A stretch of DNA of 64,000 bases from Nostoc linckia z4 (lineage in GTDB: Bacteria; Cyanobacteriota; Cyanobacteriia; Cyanobacteriales; Nostocaceae): positions 1 to 64,000 of the forward strand of contig NZ_LAHA01000009.1 in the NCBI RefSeq assembly GCF_002608075.1, in the 5' to 3' direction. Numbering within the stretch: position 1 is the stretch's first letter; every line of letters begins with the position of its first letter. A program made the position numbers and the translations under genes. The notes under the pieces were generated by a model, which saw only the letters and a list, made by a program, of their open reading frames with translations, was not told the origin of the DNA and searched no databases. Positions 8,585 to 19,594 of this stretch are shown here, piece by piece.

Positions 8585-10714
8585 TTATTTATCCACTGGA
8601 AAATTCACAACTATGGGTGGAATTCCGTTTTCTGGGGTTGTTTGGGTGGGGGTTATGGGTTGTGGATGCAAAGGTGTAGCTGTTAAATCGCCATTTTTAG
8701 CGCTTTGATTCCATAAAATCAACGATAGTAGACCATCTACTAAGCCGTTATTATTGCCGTTACTGCCAACGAGAATATCTGGAATCAAACGGACATGGCG
8801 ATCGCCTATAATTTGCATCAGTAGCATTGCTGTATAACCTTGCGAACCCAAGGCTTCTACACCAGCGCGGTAGGTTTCGGCTTTGGCGTTACCAGTGGCG
8901 CGAATACTTTCAGCTTCGGCAATTGCCTTGAGTTTTATTCCCTCGGCTTCACCTGTGGCTTGCTTAATTTGGGCTTGAGCCTTCAAGCCGGCTATGTGTA
9001 CGCTTTGCTCTGATTTCACCATTTCTTGCTGAATATCAGCCAGGGCTGTTTCCCGGACTAATTGCTGACGTTGGGTTTGCGCCAACTGCTGGACTTCATA
9101 AGTCTTGCGTTCTTCTTCAGCAATTTTCCGGTCTGTTTGTGTCTGCATTAACGACGCTGGTGGCTGAATATCACCAATGAGGGTATCGATGGCTTGCACA
9201 TCATAAGCCCGCAGTGCTGTTTTAATATATTCAGCCGCCTCAGCTTGTCGTTCGCTGCGAGCTGTCAAGAAATCTAATACTGTATAATCTTGGGCTGAAT
9301 TGCGAAAATAATTGCCGATGGTTGGCTCTAATACATGGTCTACGAGGTTTTGCATTGCGCCAACGCGGGAAATTACCTTCGGTGCATCCAAAGCACCCAC
9401 ATGGATAATTTGCGCTACTTCCAAATCAAAGGCAAATCCATCACGCGATCGCACAGTTAGAGAAGCCAGTTTAGCATCATAGCTGTGGCGTTCGGTGCGA
9501 CCCGACCAGTTTAAAACAATATTGGTGGTTGGCACCAATTCAATTTTCATGATTCGGGAATTAATCGGGTGCTTTCCAGGATACAACGGTTCCACCCACA
9601 CACCCTTATGTCCTTGGTTTACCAAGTTACCATGTGTGAAGGCTGCGCCACTAACATCTTGATGTGCCTTACCCACAAAAGAAATCACCACACCCACATA
9701 GCCAATGGGAATTTCCGTCATCGGTACTTGTTCCACCTGAACAAACCAGGGGTTTAAATTCCAAGAACCAGAAAGTAAAATTTGTTCTTGTAAACCCCGC
9801 CGTCCACCACCATCGATAAATTTCTGACCATTTTGAAAATTATTGTGTCCCTGAATTATCGGCCCTGCAATTTCACCATCGGCAATTGGTAAACCGTCCA
9901 GAGTAGTAACAACGCCAACTTTATCAGAAGCTATGCTATAAACCCGTAACTGTTCTGGAATCATACCGTGATTTGTAGCATTTGCAGCGGTGATGACTTT
10001 AAACAAAGCAGTGTTAATACGGTAAGTTCCAGCCGTGAGAAAACCCATTTGCCGACCTTTTTCACCACCTTGGGTGAGGAACTTCCGCGCATCTTGGTAA
10101 TTGTCACAATCGACAATTTTGCCTAGAATGCGCTGTGGTGGGTTAGATTCACCATCTGCCGCCACAATTAAAGCGATTTCACCTTGGGGAATAACAACTA
10201 CCGATTCCTTACGAACCGAATATTGCCACGGCCAATAACCCCAGTGCCACCCAGGAGCTAGAGTATCCGCCTGTAAACCAGCTTCACCATTCAGAGCAAT
10301 TAACCTCCCTGGTGGCAGTCCCCGCCCAGACAGAGTAAATTTTCTGACAATAATACCAACTTCCCGTTCCCCAATGACCACCAGTCCGCCAAAGAACAGG
10401 GGAACAAATATAACAAAACCACCAACAACTACAATGGGAAGCAGTCCAAAAACATCGATTCCAGCAGTTTGATACTGAATTTGATGAGTTTGTAACTGGG
10501 CAACACTTGATTGATTTTGACTTTGCCGTGGTGATGTGGAACTTAATTCTTTGATAGTAGTAATTTTTATAGGAGCAGCACTGGCATAATTAATACTGCC
10601 TGCCTTCATCAAAGACATTGACGTAGCGATCGCCAAAGTTGCCAGAATAGATGCTGTAAAACGAGTTATCTTATTTTGTTTGCGCTTACCAAGCCAAGAT
10701 GCAAAACTTTTCAT
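8585..10714 (-). CDS. SPFH/band-7 (flotillin-like) membrane protein
   Basis: About 709 residues from the ATG at 10714 (a TTG at 10735 would add seven). A basic N-terminus is followed by a hydrophobic stretch, then a second strong transmembrane segment (IDVFGLLPIVVVGGFVIFVPLFFGGLVVIG, about 90-120). The SPFH domain follows, with VGIIVRKF and LPPGRLIALNGEAGLQADTLAPGWHWGYWPWQY near its start. A long Gln/Glu/Ala-rich helical region (RKIAEEERKTYEVQQLAQ, then AEAESIRATGNAKAETY) is the flotillin-type coiled coil. Proteins of this family oligomerise on membranes and organise microdomains or guard proteases. It has its own terminator. The C-terminal tail is Pro/Thr-rich. Confidence 0.85.
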   Translation of the reverse strand: MKSFASWLGKRKQNKITRFTASILATLAIATSMSLMKAGSINYASAAPIKITTIKELSSTSPRQSQNQSSVAQLQTHQIQYQTAGIDVFGLLPIVVVGGFVIFVPLFFGGLVVIGEREVGIIVRKFTLSGRGLPPGRLIALNGEAGLQADTLAPGWHWGYWPWQYSVRKESVVVIPQGEIALIVAADGESNPPQRILGKIVDCDNYQDARKFLTQGGEKGRQMGFLTAGTYRINTALFKVITAANATNHGMIPEQLRVYSIASDKVGVVTTLDGLPIADGEIAGPIIQGHNNFQNGQKFIDGGGRRGLQEQILLSGSWNLNPWFVQVEQVPMTEIPIGYVGVVISFVGKAHQDVSGAAFTHGNLVNQGHKGVWVEPLYPGKHPINSRIMKIELVPTTNIVLNWSGRTERHSYDAKLASLTVRSRDGFAFDLEVAQIIHVGALDAPKVISRVGAMQNLVDHVLEPTIGNYFRNSAQDYTVLDFLTARSERQAEAAEYIKTALRAYDVQAIDTLIGDIQPPASLMQTQTDRKIAEEERKTYEVQQLAQTQRQQLVRETALADIQQEMVKSEQSVHIAGLKAQAQIKQATGEAEGIKLKAIAEAESIRATGNAKAETYRAGVEALGSQGYTAMLLMQIIGDRHVRLIPDILVGSNGNNNGLVDGLLSLILWNQSAKNGDLTATPLHPQPITPTQTTPENGIPPIVVNFPVDK

Positions 10715-10799
10715 AATTTTTGCCCACCAGGGCAACTAATTAGCTAAGTTAACACTCCAGCAACCCAGACCTCGATTTCTTAAACATGGCTTCACGAGT

Positions 10800-10935
10800 G
10801 TTAAGTGTTAAGTGTTGACTGTTCACTGGGAAGAGGATGGGAAGCAGGAAGCAAAGGAGGGAATCTTCTCCCATGCCCAATGCCCAATGCCCAATGCCCA
10901 ATGCCCAATGCCCAATGCCCCATCCGCAATTCCCC
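10800..10935. repeat. Short tandem repeats between divergent genes
   Basis: Between the divergent SPFH and GTPase genes lie GTTAAGTGTTAAGTGTT and six consecutive copies of a CCCAATG-type heptamer (about 10870-10922). A minus-strand frame through it would encode GIGHWALGIGHWALG, which is a repeat translation and not a gene. Confidence 0.8.
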
Positions 10936-10991
10936 ATTCTCTGTTAAAAATAACTAGGATCGAATAGCGAGGTTAACTAAGAATCTAAATT

Positions 10992-12446
10992 ATGACTTCC
11001 ACATTGCCCGAACCTCATCACAGCAACTCACCCAGTTGGGAGGAAGAACTAGATAGTGCCATTTTCAGTTTTGACGATATTCAAACGGAACTGAATTACA
11101 AACAAGCACAAACCGCACTGCGAAATTTAGTGAGTAATCTTGACCTCAGCGCCCCAGAAAAAGCGGGGCTGGAGGCGGAAATTGCTGATTTGGAAACCAT
11201 GTTAGGAAAGTTAGACCGCATGGTGGTGCAAATTGCTGCTTTTGGGATGGTGGGACGTGGTAAGTCTTCGCTACTCAATGCTTTAGTTGGACAAACAGTA
11301 TTTGAAACCGGGCCGCTGCATGGTGTTACCCGTGCTGCACAAAGAGTGAATTGGATTATTAGTGAAGAGGCGGTTGGGGAAACTGAACGGGCTTTGCGAG
11401 TCACTCTCCCTGGTGTTGGTCAATCACAGGTGGAATTAATTGATACTCCAGGGTTAGATGAGGTAGATGGTGCAACCCGCGCTGCATTAGCTGAACAGAT
11501 TGCCAAACAAGCGGATTTGATTTTGTTTGTCATATCTGGGGACATGACAAAAATAGAACATATCGCCCTTTCTCAATTGCGAGAAGCAGGTAAACCAATA
11601 ATTCTGGTGTTTAACAAAGTAGACCAATATCCAGAAGCCGATCGCATGGCAATTTATCACAAAATCCGCGATGAAAGGGTGCGGGAATTACTCACACCTT
11701 TAGAAATTGTCATGTCAGCAGCATCGCCATTGGTGAAAACGGCAGTTTTTCGCCCTGATGGCACTAGAGGCATACAGTTGCGTCCGGGTAATGCCCAAGT
11801 CGAAGAACTGAAGCTGAAAATCTTGGAGATTTTGCACCGCGAAGGCAAAGCTTTGGTGGCTCTCAATACTATGCTTTATGCTGACACCGTAAATGAGCAA
11901 TTGATAGAGCGAAAATTAATGATTCGTGAGGAAAATGCCAATCAGCTAATTTGGAAAGCTGTGATGGCTAAGGCAGTGGCGATCGCTCTCAATCCGGTAA
12001 CTGTGGTAGATATTCTTAGTAGTGTAGTTATTGATATTGCTTTAATTTTAGGTTTATCTAAACTCTATGGCTTCTCCATGACTGAAGCAGGAGCCGTACA
12101 ATTGCTACAAAAAATTGCTCTCAGTATGGGCGGTATTGGAGCCAGCGAACTATTGGCTAACTTGGGTTTGAGTGGATTAAAAACTTTACTTGGTATCTCT
12201 GCAACCGCTACCGCTGGTATTGCTTTTGCTCCTTATATATCCGTAGCCCTCACCCAAGCCGGAGTTGCAGGTGTTTCTTCTTACGGCATTGGACAAGTTA
12301 CCAAAGTTTATTTAGCCAACGGTGCAACTTGGGGGCCTGATGGGCCAAAAGCAGTAATTAATCGGATTTTGACAAACCTTGATGAAACTTCAATTCTCAA
12401 CCGCATTAAAGACGAATTACTCCACAAAGTAAAACTTAGAAAGTGA
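10992..12446 (+). CDS. Membrane-associated GTPase with DUF697-like region
   Basis: A 484-residue GTPase. G1 is GMVGRGKSS (~84-92), G3 is DTPGLDEVDG (~151-160), G4 is NKVD (~206-209). The C-terminal half is hydrophobic and Gly/Ala-rich (ALNPVTVVDILSSVVIDIALILGLSKLYG and LAKYISVALTQAGVAG-like stretches), matching the DUF697/YcjF-type membrane region attached to Era-like or dynamin-like GTPases. An N-terminal ~80-residue helical part precedes the G domain. Function in cyanobacteria is not well defined; membrane remodelling or stress roles are plausible. It is divergent from the SPFH gene. Confidence 0.82.
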   Translation: MTSTLPEPHHSNSPSWEEELDSAIFSFDDIQTELNYKQAQTALRNLVSNLDLSAPEKAGLEAEIADLETMLGKLDRMVVQIAAFGMVGRGKSSLLNALVGQTVFETGPLHGVTRAAQRVNWIISEEAVGETERALRVTLPGVGQSQVELIDTPGLDEVDGATRAALAEQIAKQADLILFVISGDMTKIEHIALSQLREAGKPIILVFNKVDQYPEADRMAIYHKIRDERVRELLTPLEIVMSAASPLVKTAVFRPDGTRGIQLRPGNAQVEELKLKILEILHREGKALVALNTMLYADTVNEQLIERKLMIREENANQLIWKAVMAKAVAIALNPVTVVDILSSVVIDIALILGLSKLYGFSMTEAGAVQLLQKIALSMGGIGASELLANLGLSGLKTLLGISATATAGIAFAPYISVALTQAGVAGVSSYGIGQVTKVYLANGATWGPDGPKAVINRILTNLDETSILNRIKDELLHKVKLRK

Positions 12447-12520
12447 TGGAAAACTCCATTCCCTTGTGGGAGGAGAGGGATAAGGTAACTCCAAAAAATA
12501 GGTTTAGGTTGTTGACCGTT

Positions 12521-12548
12521 GACTGTTGACTGTCAATGGTCAACAGTC
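12521..12548. repeat. GTTGACT-type hairpin
   Basis: GACTGTTGAC and GTCAACAGTC form a perfect 10-bp stem with an 8-base loop. It lies about 75 bases beyond the GTPase stop and is followed 11 bases later by a T-rich run, so it may act as a terminator in addition to being a copy of the GTTGACT repeat family found elsewhere in the window. Confidence 0.5.
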
Positions 12549-12679
12549 TTCTGTCGAATATTTTTTACTTGGAAGTCTTTAATCGCCCCGTCGCATAAGG
12601 CATTGGGGATTAGTTACATCTTCCCCATGCCCCATGCCCCATGCCCAAAAATTTGTGGGATGGAGTTTTTCATCAACTT

Positions 12680-14338
12680 TTAGTTTCTATTTTTGAAGGA
12701 ATTGAGCCACTCTTGAACTTGTTCGCGGGCAATATCACGACCTCCTAAGCCAAAAGCTAGGGCAATAGCAACAGCGATCGCACCTAATAAAAGTCCAAAG
12801 GCTAAATTCACAATATCACTGGCAACTCCAATTTGTTGCAGTGCCATTGCTGAAACTAGAGTAATGATGGAAATCCGCGCTACTTGTCCTAAAATTTGTG
12901 CTTGGCGATCGCCAGAACTGGTAATAATGTTAAAAGCTAGATTTGCCAAGAATAATCCGATGGCAAATATAATCAAACCTGCCAAAATCCGCCCAAAAAT
13001 AATCAAAATACCAGACACTAGGGTTGTCAGGGCTGGAATATTCAGGATATTTACCGCCGCCACCGTTGCAAATAGCATAATACCCACTAAGGTAACTATG
13101 CCTGCAATTTCCGATGGGGTACGGGTGGGAATTGGAGGGGGTGTTGGTTCTGCTGATTCGGTAGAAATGACAATTCGCCTGGTAGGCGTTGTCAGACCCA
13201 ATACAGTGAAAATGTTATTAAAGCCCAAATTAGTCAGGATACTTGTGACCAAATCTGCCACAAATCGTCCCAAGAAATAGGCAACAAGCAAAATTGCGAT
13301 CGCTGTAAAAATAGCAGGTACGGCGTTGAGAACCTGTTGTAGCATAGCGATGGCTGGCTGGGAAATAGCAGCAATTTGTAAAGCATCAAGGGCTGCGATC
13401 GCCACAGGAATCAAAATCAAAATATAGACAATCGTACCGATAATATTCGATAAAGGTTGCACTCCCGCAGTGGAAGATAATCCAAATCGACTACCTAAAT
13501 GGTCAACACCAGCACTCGCTAGCAAGTTTGTCACAATTCGGCGTACTACATTAGCTATAAACCAGCCAACTGCCGCAATTAGCGCCGCCGCTAAAATGTT
13601 TGGCAGAATTACCAAAATCTTTGTAATTAAAGCTTGTACTGGTTGTAAGGCTTCCCGAAGTCCGAGAGTATCCAGAATCGGAACGAGAAACAGTAAAAAT
13701 ATAAACCAATACAAAGCATTAGCAATGGTTTCACTTAGAGACAACTGATTGAGGCTGGGCACGCTATCGGGAGGTTGTGGATTCAAACGCTCATCCAGGT
13801 TAAATGTCCGCAATAAACGTACAGTAATAATTTTGACAATACTAGCTAATACCCAGGCAGTTGCCAAAAGAATTCCAGCACCAACCAACTTTGGCAAAAA
13901 GCCAATGAGTTGTTCTAAAAAAGTATTGAGGGGCCGAGACGCGATTTCTAAATTCAGCGTTTGTAAAACAGCCACCGCCGTCAGTAAGATGATGCTCCAA
14001 AAAACCAAGTCAGAGATTAACTTCTCCACCTGGGGAATATCCTGACGACCTGTTATACCTGCGGCAATCCGGTTATCTATGTTTGTGCGGTTGAGGATTT
14101 TTTGTATTACTGTGGCTGCGATCGCTGCAATTAGCCAACCTACAAACAAAATTACCACAGCCCCCAGCACGCGAGGCATAAACAGAATTAACTGTTCAAC
14201 AACTCCTTGCACATCAGTGACGCCTTCGTTTACTGCTTGACTTGTTTGTAAACTCGGCGATTGTGCCAAAAATTGCTGTCCTCCCATCGATAAACCAATA
14301 TCTATCAACTGGGTTATTCCTTGCCAAGTTGTGTTCAT
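12680..14338 (-). CDS. MscS-like conserved TM-helix repeat protein
   Basis: A 552-residue integral membrane protein with about ten hydrophobic segments. Several copies of the conserved TM-helix pattern are visible: LGAVVILFVGWLIAA, VGAGILLATAWVLAS, NILAAALIAAVGWFIA, AIFTAIAILLVAYFLG, ILAGLIIFAIGLFLA. The last segment, AFGLLLGAIAVAIALAFGLGGRDIA, is the MscS-type pore helix ending. It therefore belongs to the conserved-TM-helix group related to small-conductance mechanosensitive channels. A short soluble linker with TPPPIPTRTP lies near residue 400. It would sit in the cytoplasmic membrane and respond to osmotic tension. It is a single gene with no clear operon partner. Confidence 0.85.
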   Translation of the reverse strand: MNTTWQGITQLIDIGLSMGGQQFLAQSPSLQTSQAVNEGVTDVQGVVEQLILFMPRVLGAVVILFVGWLIAAIAATVIQKILNRTNIDNRIAAGITGRQDIPQVEKLISDLVFWSIILLTAVAVLQTLNLEIASRPLNTFLEQLIGFLPKLVGAGILLATAWVLASIVKIITVRLLRTFNLDERLNPQPPDSVPSLNQLSLSETIANALYWFIFLLFLVPILDTLGLREALQPVQALITKILVILPNILAAALIAAVGWFIANVVRRIVTNLLASAGVDHLGSRFGLSSTAGVQPLSNIIGTIVYILILIPVAIAALDALQIAAISQPAIAMLQQVLNAVPAIFTAIAILLVAYFLGRFVADLVTSILTNLGFNNIFTVLGLTTPTRRIVISTESAEPTPPPIPTRTPSEIAGIVTLVGIMLFATVAAVNILNIPALTTLVSGILIIFGRILAGLIIFAIGLFLANLAFNIITSSGDRQAQILGQVARISIITLVSAMALQQIGVASDIVNLAFGLLLGAIAVAIALAFGLGGRDIAREQVQEWLNSFKNRN

Positions 14339-15017
14339 GGTTTTCCAGTATTAAGCTTTTAATTCGCCAAAAACACTTGAAATACTTATCGGGTGGCTTG
14401 ATTTGAACTAGGGACTGGGAAAACAAGTATGTTGATTGATTTTTGAACCAAAACTTACAGTAGCTTTCATGTATTTGAACCACATCTAGTGTATGAAGAC
14501 AGTAATGCCGCCTATACAATGGAACACATCAACCTGAAAGTTCCTGTACAAGAATTTCTTCGCCAGTATCTAATACCCAATACCCAGCCCCATAACGCCC
14601 ATTCCTCTCTAACTTGTTTTACTGAAATTAAGGCGAAATCGGCGTTACCCGTCGGATAATTCTGCATCCCAGTAAGTTTACTAGTGTTTTGCCTATCAAT
14701 TTACCAGCAAATTACTCGTAAACCCATTATCTGTTTCATACGATCGAAATTTTTTTGGTTTTTTCAAAAAAAACATCAAAAGGGAGGTGGGGGAGACAAG
14801 GGAGATGGGGAGATGGGGAGATGGGGAGATGGGGGGATGAGGGAGACAAGGGAGACAAGGGAGACAAGGGAGACAAGGAAGATGAGTTTTTCCTCTGTGC
14901 CCCTGTGCCCTTGCTCCGGCTCTTCTTCCCAATGCCCAATGCCCAATGCCCAATGCCCCATGCCCCATGCCCCATTTTGCGTTACTCTAATTTCAGCAAC
15001 AGCTGAAAAAATCTAGA
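14339..15017. repeat. Repeat-rich intergenic region
   Basis: Nothing gene-like is supported. At 14780-14880 there are GGGGAGAT and GGGAGACAA tandem units, and at 14930-14975 AATGCCC/ATGCCCC units. Five overlapping open frames on both strands run through these and give repetitive peptides (GDKGDKGDK, PCLPCLPCL), a clear sign of repeat translation. Confidence 0.8.
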
Positions 15018-15461
15018 ATGTCCCAAGTACTGGAACAATCGATTCAAATTAATGCTACAGCCACGGTAGTCGAACGCTGTATTACTGATTTAGCCCTAAT
15101 GCACCGTTGGCTGAACCCTGTCCTTCGTTGTGAACCTGTGGGGGAAGTCTGGAGTACTGATGTAGGTAGTCAAAGTCGTTTTATTATTCAAATTCCTCTC
15201 ATTCAACCTACTTTGTACAGCGTAGTTATAGAACGACAACCAGGTTTGGTAGTGTGGGGATTTAAGGGATTTTTTCAAGGACGCGATCGCTGGGAATGTC
15301 AACCAACACCAAAAGGAACACTCCTGCTAAACCGCTTTGAATTCGATATTCCCAATCCCCTAGTAAGTTGGGGTTTCCAAACCTTTGCCGCATCTTGGAC
15401 AAAACAAGATATGGAAGCCCAACTCCGTCGCCTTAAACGAGTCGCAGAAGAACAAAATTAG
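15018..15461 (+). CDS. SRPBCC (START-like) family protein
   Basis: A 147-residue soluble protein with the pattern of the polyketide-cyclase/START-like fold: an N-terminal strand QSIQINATATVVERCITDLALMHRWLNPVL, then LVVWGFKGFFQGRDRWECQP, then a C-terminal amphipathic helix (TKQDMEAQLRRLKRVAEEQ). Such proteins bind hydrophobic ligands in a deep cavity. The ligand is unknown. The start ATG lies directly after a repeat-rich stretch. It stands convergent with the SirB1-like gene. Confidence 0.75.
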   Translation: MSQVLEQSIQINATATVVERCITDLALMHRWLNPVLRCEPVGEVWSTDVGSQSRFIIQIPLIQPTLYSVVIERQPGLVVWGFKGFFQGRDRWECQPTPKGTLLLNRFEFDIPNPLVSWGFQTFAASWTKQDMEAQLRRLKRVAEEQN

Positions 15462-15469
15462 TTATTGGG

Positions 15470-15660
15470 GATGGGGCATGGGGCATGGGGCATTGGGCAT
15501 GGGGCATGGGGCTTTCTAGGAAGTGTGGGAGGTGTGGGAGGTGTGGGAGGAAGGAGGGGGAAGCATAAATTCTCTTTCCCCCCACACTCCCCACACTCCC
15601 TCATCCCCCCATCTCCCCATCTCCCCATCTCCCCATCTCCCCATCTCCCCATCCCCCCAT
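15470..15660. repeat. Short tandem repeats between convergent genes
   Basis: ATGGGGC, GTGTGGGAG and CATCTCCC heptamer-type units fill almost the entire gap between the two convergent genes. Open frames on both strands here are translations of the repeats. Confidence 0.85.
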
Positions 15661-15663
15661 TCC

Positions 15664-16488
15664 CTACCCATCTTTCTCCAATTCCCCAAGTAATCGCCGA
15701 ATCACGGCTGCATCCTGGGCGTCAGGAACTTTGAGTAAATAAGTTTGTAAGTCTTGTGCGGCTTGGGGATAGTAGCCAAGCTGATAATAGATCAAACCGC
15801 GATCGCGCAATTCTAAAGTTAAATCGGGAAACAGTAGTAAAATTCTTTCCACTGCTCCTAATGTTTTTTCTAACTTTTGCTGTTTTAGGTAAATAAACTT
15901 TAAATTTGTTAGCATCCTTGCCAAAAATTGCCGATTAGTTACCACAGCTAAAAATTCTGGTTGTAGCGTCATCGGTTGCTGATAAAGCTGAGATAGTCTT
16001 TCTTGGCAATCTTCGGCAAATATTATTTCACCACTATTGAAAGCATCAACGAAAATTTCCATGTCTGGAAGATCGGGACGAATCAAAAAATGTCCCGGCA
16101 TTCCTATACCCACCATTGGAAAATCAATCCGCCGCGCAATTTCTAAGTAAACCAAGGCTAAAGTAATAGGAATCCCCAATCGTCTATCAATTACGTCATT
16201 GAGATAACTATTGCGCGGATCGTAATAGTCAATTTTATTACCAGAAAATCCTAAATCTTGGTATATATATTGATTAATAGTTTGAATCATCCGTAGAGGA
16301 TATCGCTCTTGGGGCAGGCGTTCTTTCAGTTCCCACGCCATAGTATCAAGGGCGTTGAGATATTCCTCTGGGTCTAGGTCTGGATATTCTTCTTGTGCAA
16401 TATATAAAGCTGCCTTTGCTAAATTTATTTCCTCGTCAGCCTGCTGAATCTCTTGATAAAAATATTGTCGCGCTAACGAGAAATTCAT
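15664..16488 (-). CDS. SirB1-like transglutaminase-fold TPR protein
   Basis: A 274-residue protein of the SirB1/transglutaminase-like family. The core has DVIDRRLGIPITLALVYLEIARR, then VGIGMPGHFLIRPD and FVDAFNSGEIIF. The C-terminal ~80 residues form TPR-like helices (LEKTLGAVERILLLFPD, then QLGYYPQAAQDLQTYLLKVPDAQDA). Family members lack a proven enzymatic role in cyanobacteria. The catalytic Cys of classical transglutaminases is not obvious in the core. Single gene. Confidence 0.8.
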   Translation of the reverse strand: MNFSLARQYFYQEIQQADEEINLAKAALYIAQEEYPDLDPEEYLNALDTMAWELKERLPQERYPLRMIQTINQYIYQDLGFSGNKIDYYDPRNSYLNDVIDRRLGIPITLALVYLEIARRIDFPMVGIGMPGHFLIRPDLPDMEIFVDAFNSGEIIFAEDCQERLSQLYQQPMTLQPEFLAVVTNRQFLARMLTNLKFIYLKQQKLEKTLGAVERILLLFPDLTLELRDRGLIYYQLGYYPQAAQDLQTYLLKVPDAQDAAVIRRLLGELEKDG

Positions 16489-18863
<2,375 letters not shown>

Positions 18864-18950
18864 TCATTGGTCATTAGTCATTAGTCATTAGTGCAAATTC
18901 TAATGATTAATGGCTATTGCAAAAGACAACGGACAAAGGACAAAAGACAA

Positions 18951-19364
18951 ATGACATTAACCGTTCGTGTAATTTCCCCAGATAAAACAGTCTGGGATGC
19001 CCCAGCTGAAGAAGTAGTTTTGCCTAGCACTACCGGTCAGTTAGGTATTTTAACTGGACACGCACCTCTGTTAACTGCCCTGGATACAGGTGTGATGCGC
19101 GTCCGTGGAGCTAAAAATCAAAATTGGGAAGCGATCGCTCTTTTGGGTGGCTTTGCCGAAGTGGAAGAAAATGAAGTCACAATTCTCGTTAACGGCGCAG
19201 AACGTGGTGACAAAATTAACCTCGAAGAAGCCCGTGCTGCTTACAGCCAAGCAGAAGCACGTCTGACTCAAGTGCCAGCAGACGATCGTCAAGCACAAAT
19301 CCAGGCAAATCAAGCCTTCAAACGTGCCCGCGCTCGGTTTCAAGCCGCTGGCGGTTCAGTCTAA
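18951..19364 (+). CDS. ATP synthase F1 subunit epsilon
   Basis: A 137-residue epsilon subunit starting [41 protein letters not shown], the normal N-terminal beta-sandwich, then the C-terminal helical pair ([28 protein letters not shown]). It links the rotor to F1 and regulates ATP hydrolysis. I chose the ATG at 18951 over an upstream in-frame start at 18891 because only this one matches the family. The ribosome-binding site and the ATG lie inside a repeat: the sequence before the start is GGACAAAGGACAAAAGACAA, which supplies AAAGGA. About 90 bases separate it from atpD, partly filled by GTCATTA repeats. Confidence 0.97.
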   Translation: MTLTVRVISPDKTVWDAPAEEVVLPSTTGQLGILTGHAPLLTALDTGVMRVRGAKNQNWEAIALLGGFAEVEENEVTILVNGAERGDKINLEEARAAYSQAEARLTQVPADDRQAQIQANQAFKRARARFQAAGGSV

Positions 19365-19425
19365 CAATTTTGGATTTTAGATTTTGGATTTTAGATTTGC
19401 TTCAAAATCCAAAATCATCACAAAC

Positions 19426-19465
19426 AAAGACGCAAAGGCATTTTTATTGCTTCTGCGTCTTTTTT
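19426..19465 (+). terminator. Terminator of the atpD-atpC operon
   Basis: AAAGACGCA and TGCGTCTTT form a 9-bp stem followed by a T run, about 60 bases after the atpC stop. This is a good Rho-independent terminator for the operon. Confidence 0.8.
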
Positions 19466-19594
19466 GCATCAAATCTTTTCCCTAGTCACTAGCAAGTACT
19501 GAATAAAAAAAATGAAATTCTTTACTCAGCACTCCTAACTCCAAACTCCTAACTCCTAACTCCAAACTCCTAACTCCAAACTCAGCACTCTCGA

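Noticed and set aside
10749-10937. 62-codon frame encoding GIGHWALGIGHWALG
   Set aside because: Translation of the CCCAATG heptamer repeat.
14684-15016. Overlapping frames on both strands with GDKGDKGDK and CLPCLPCLP
   Set aside because: All are translations of GGGAGACAA and GGGGAGAT repeats.
15458-15734. Frames on both strands between the SRPBCC and SirB1-like genes
   Set aside because: Repeat translations of ATGGGGC and GTGTGGGAG units.
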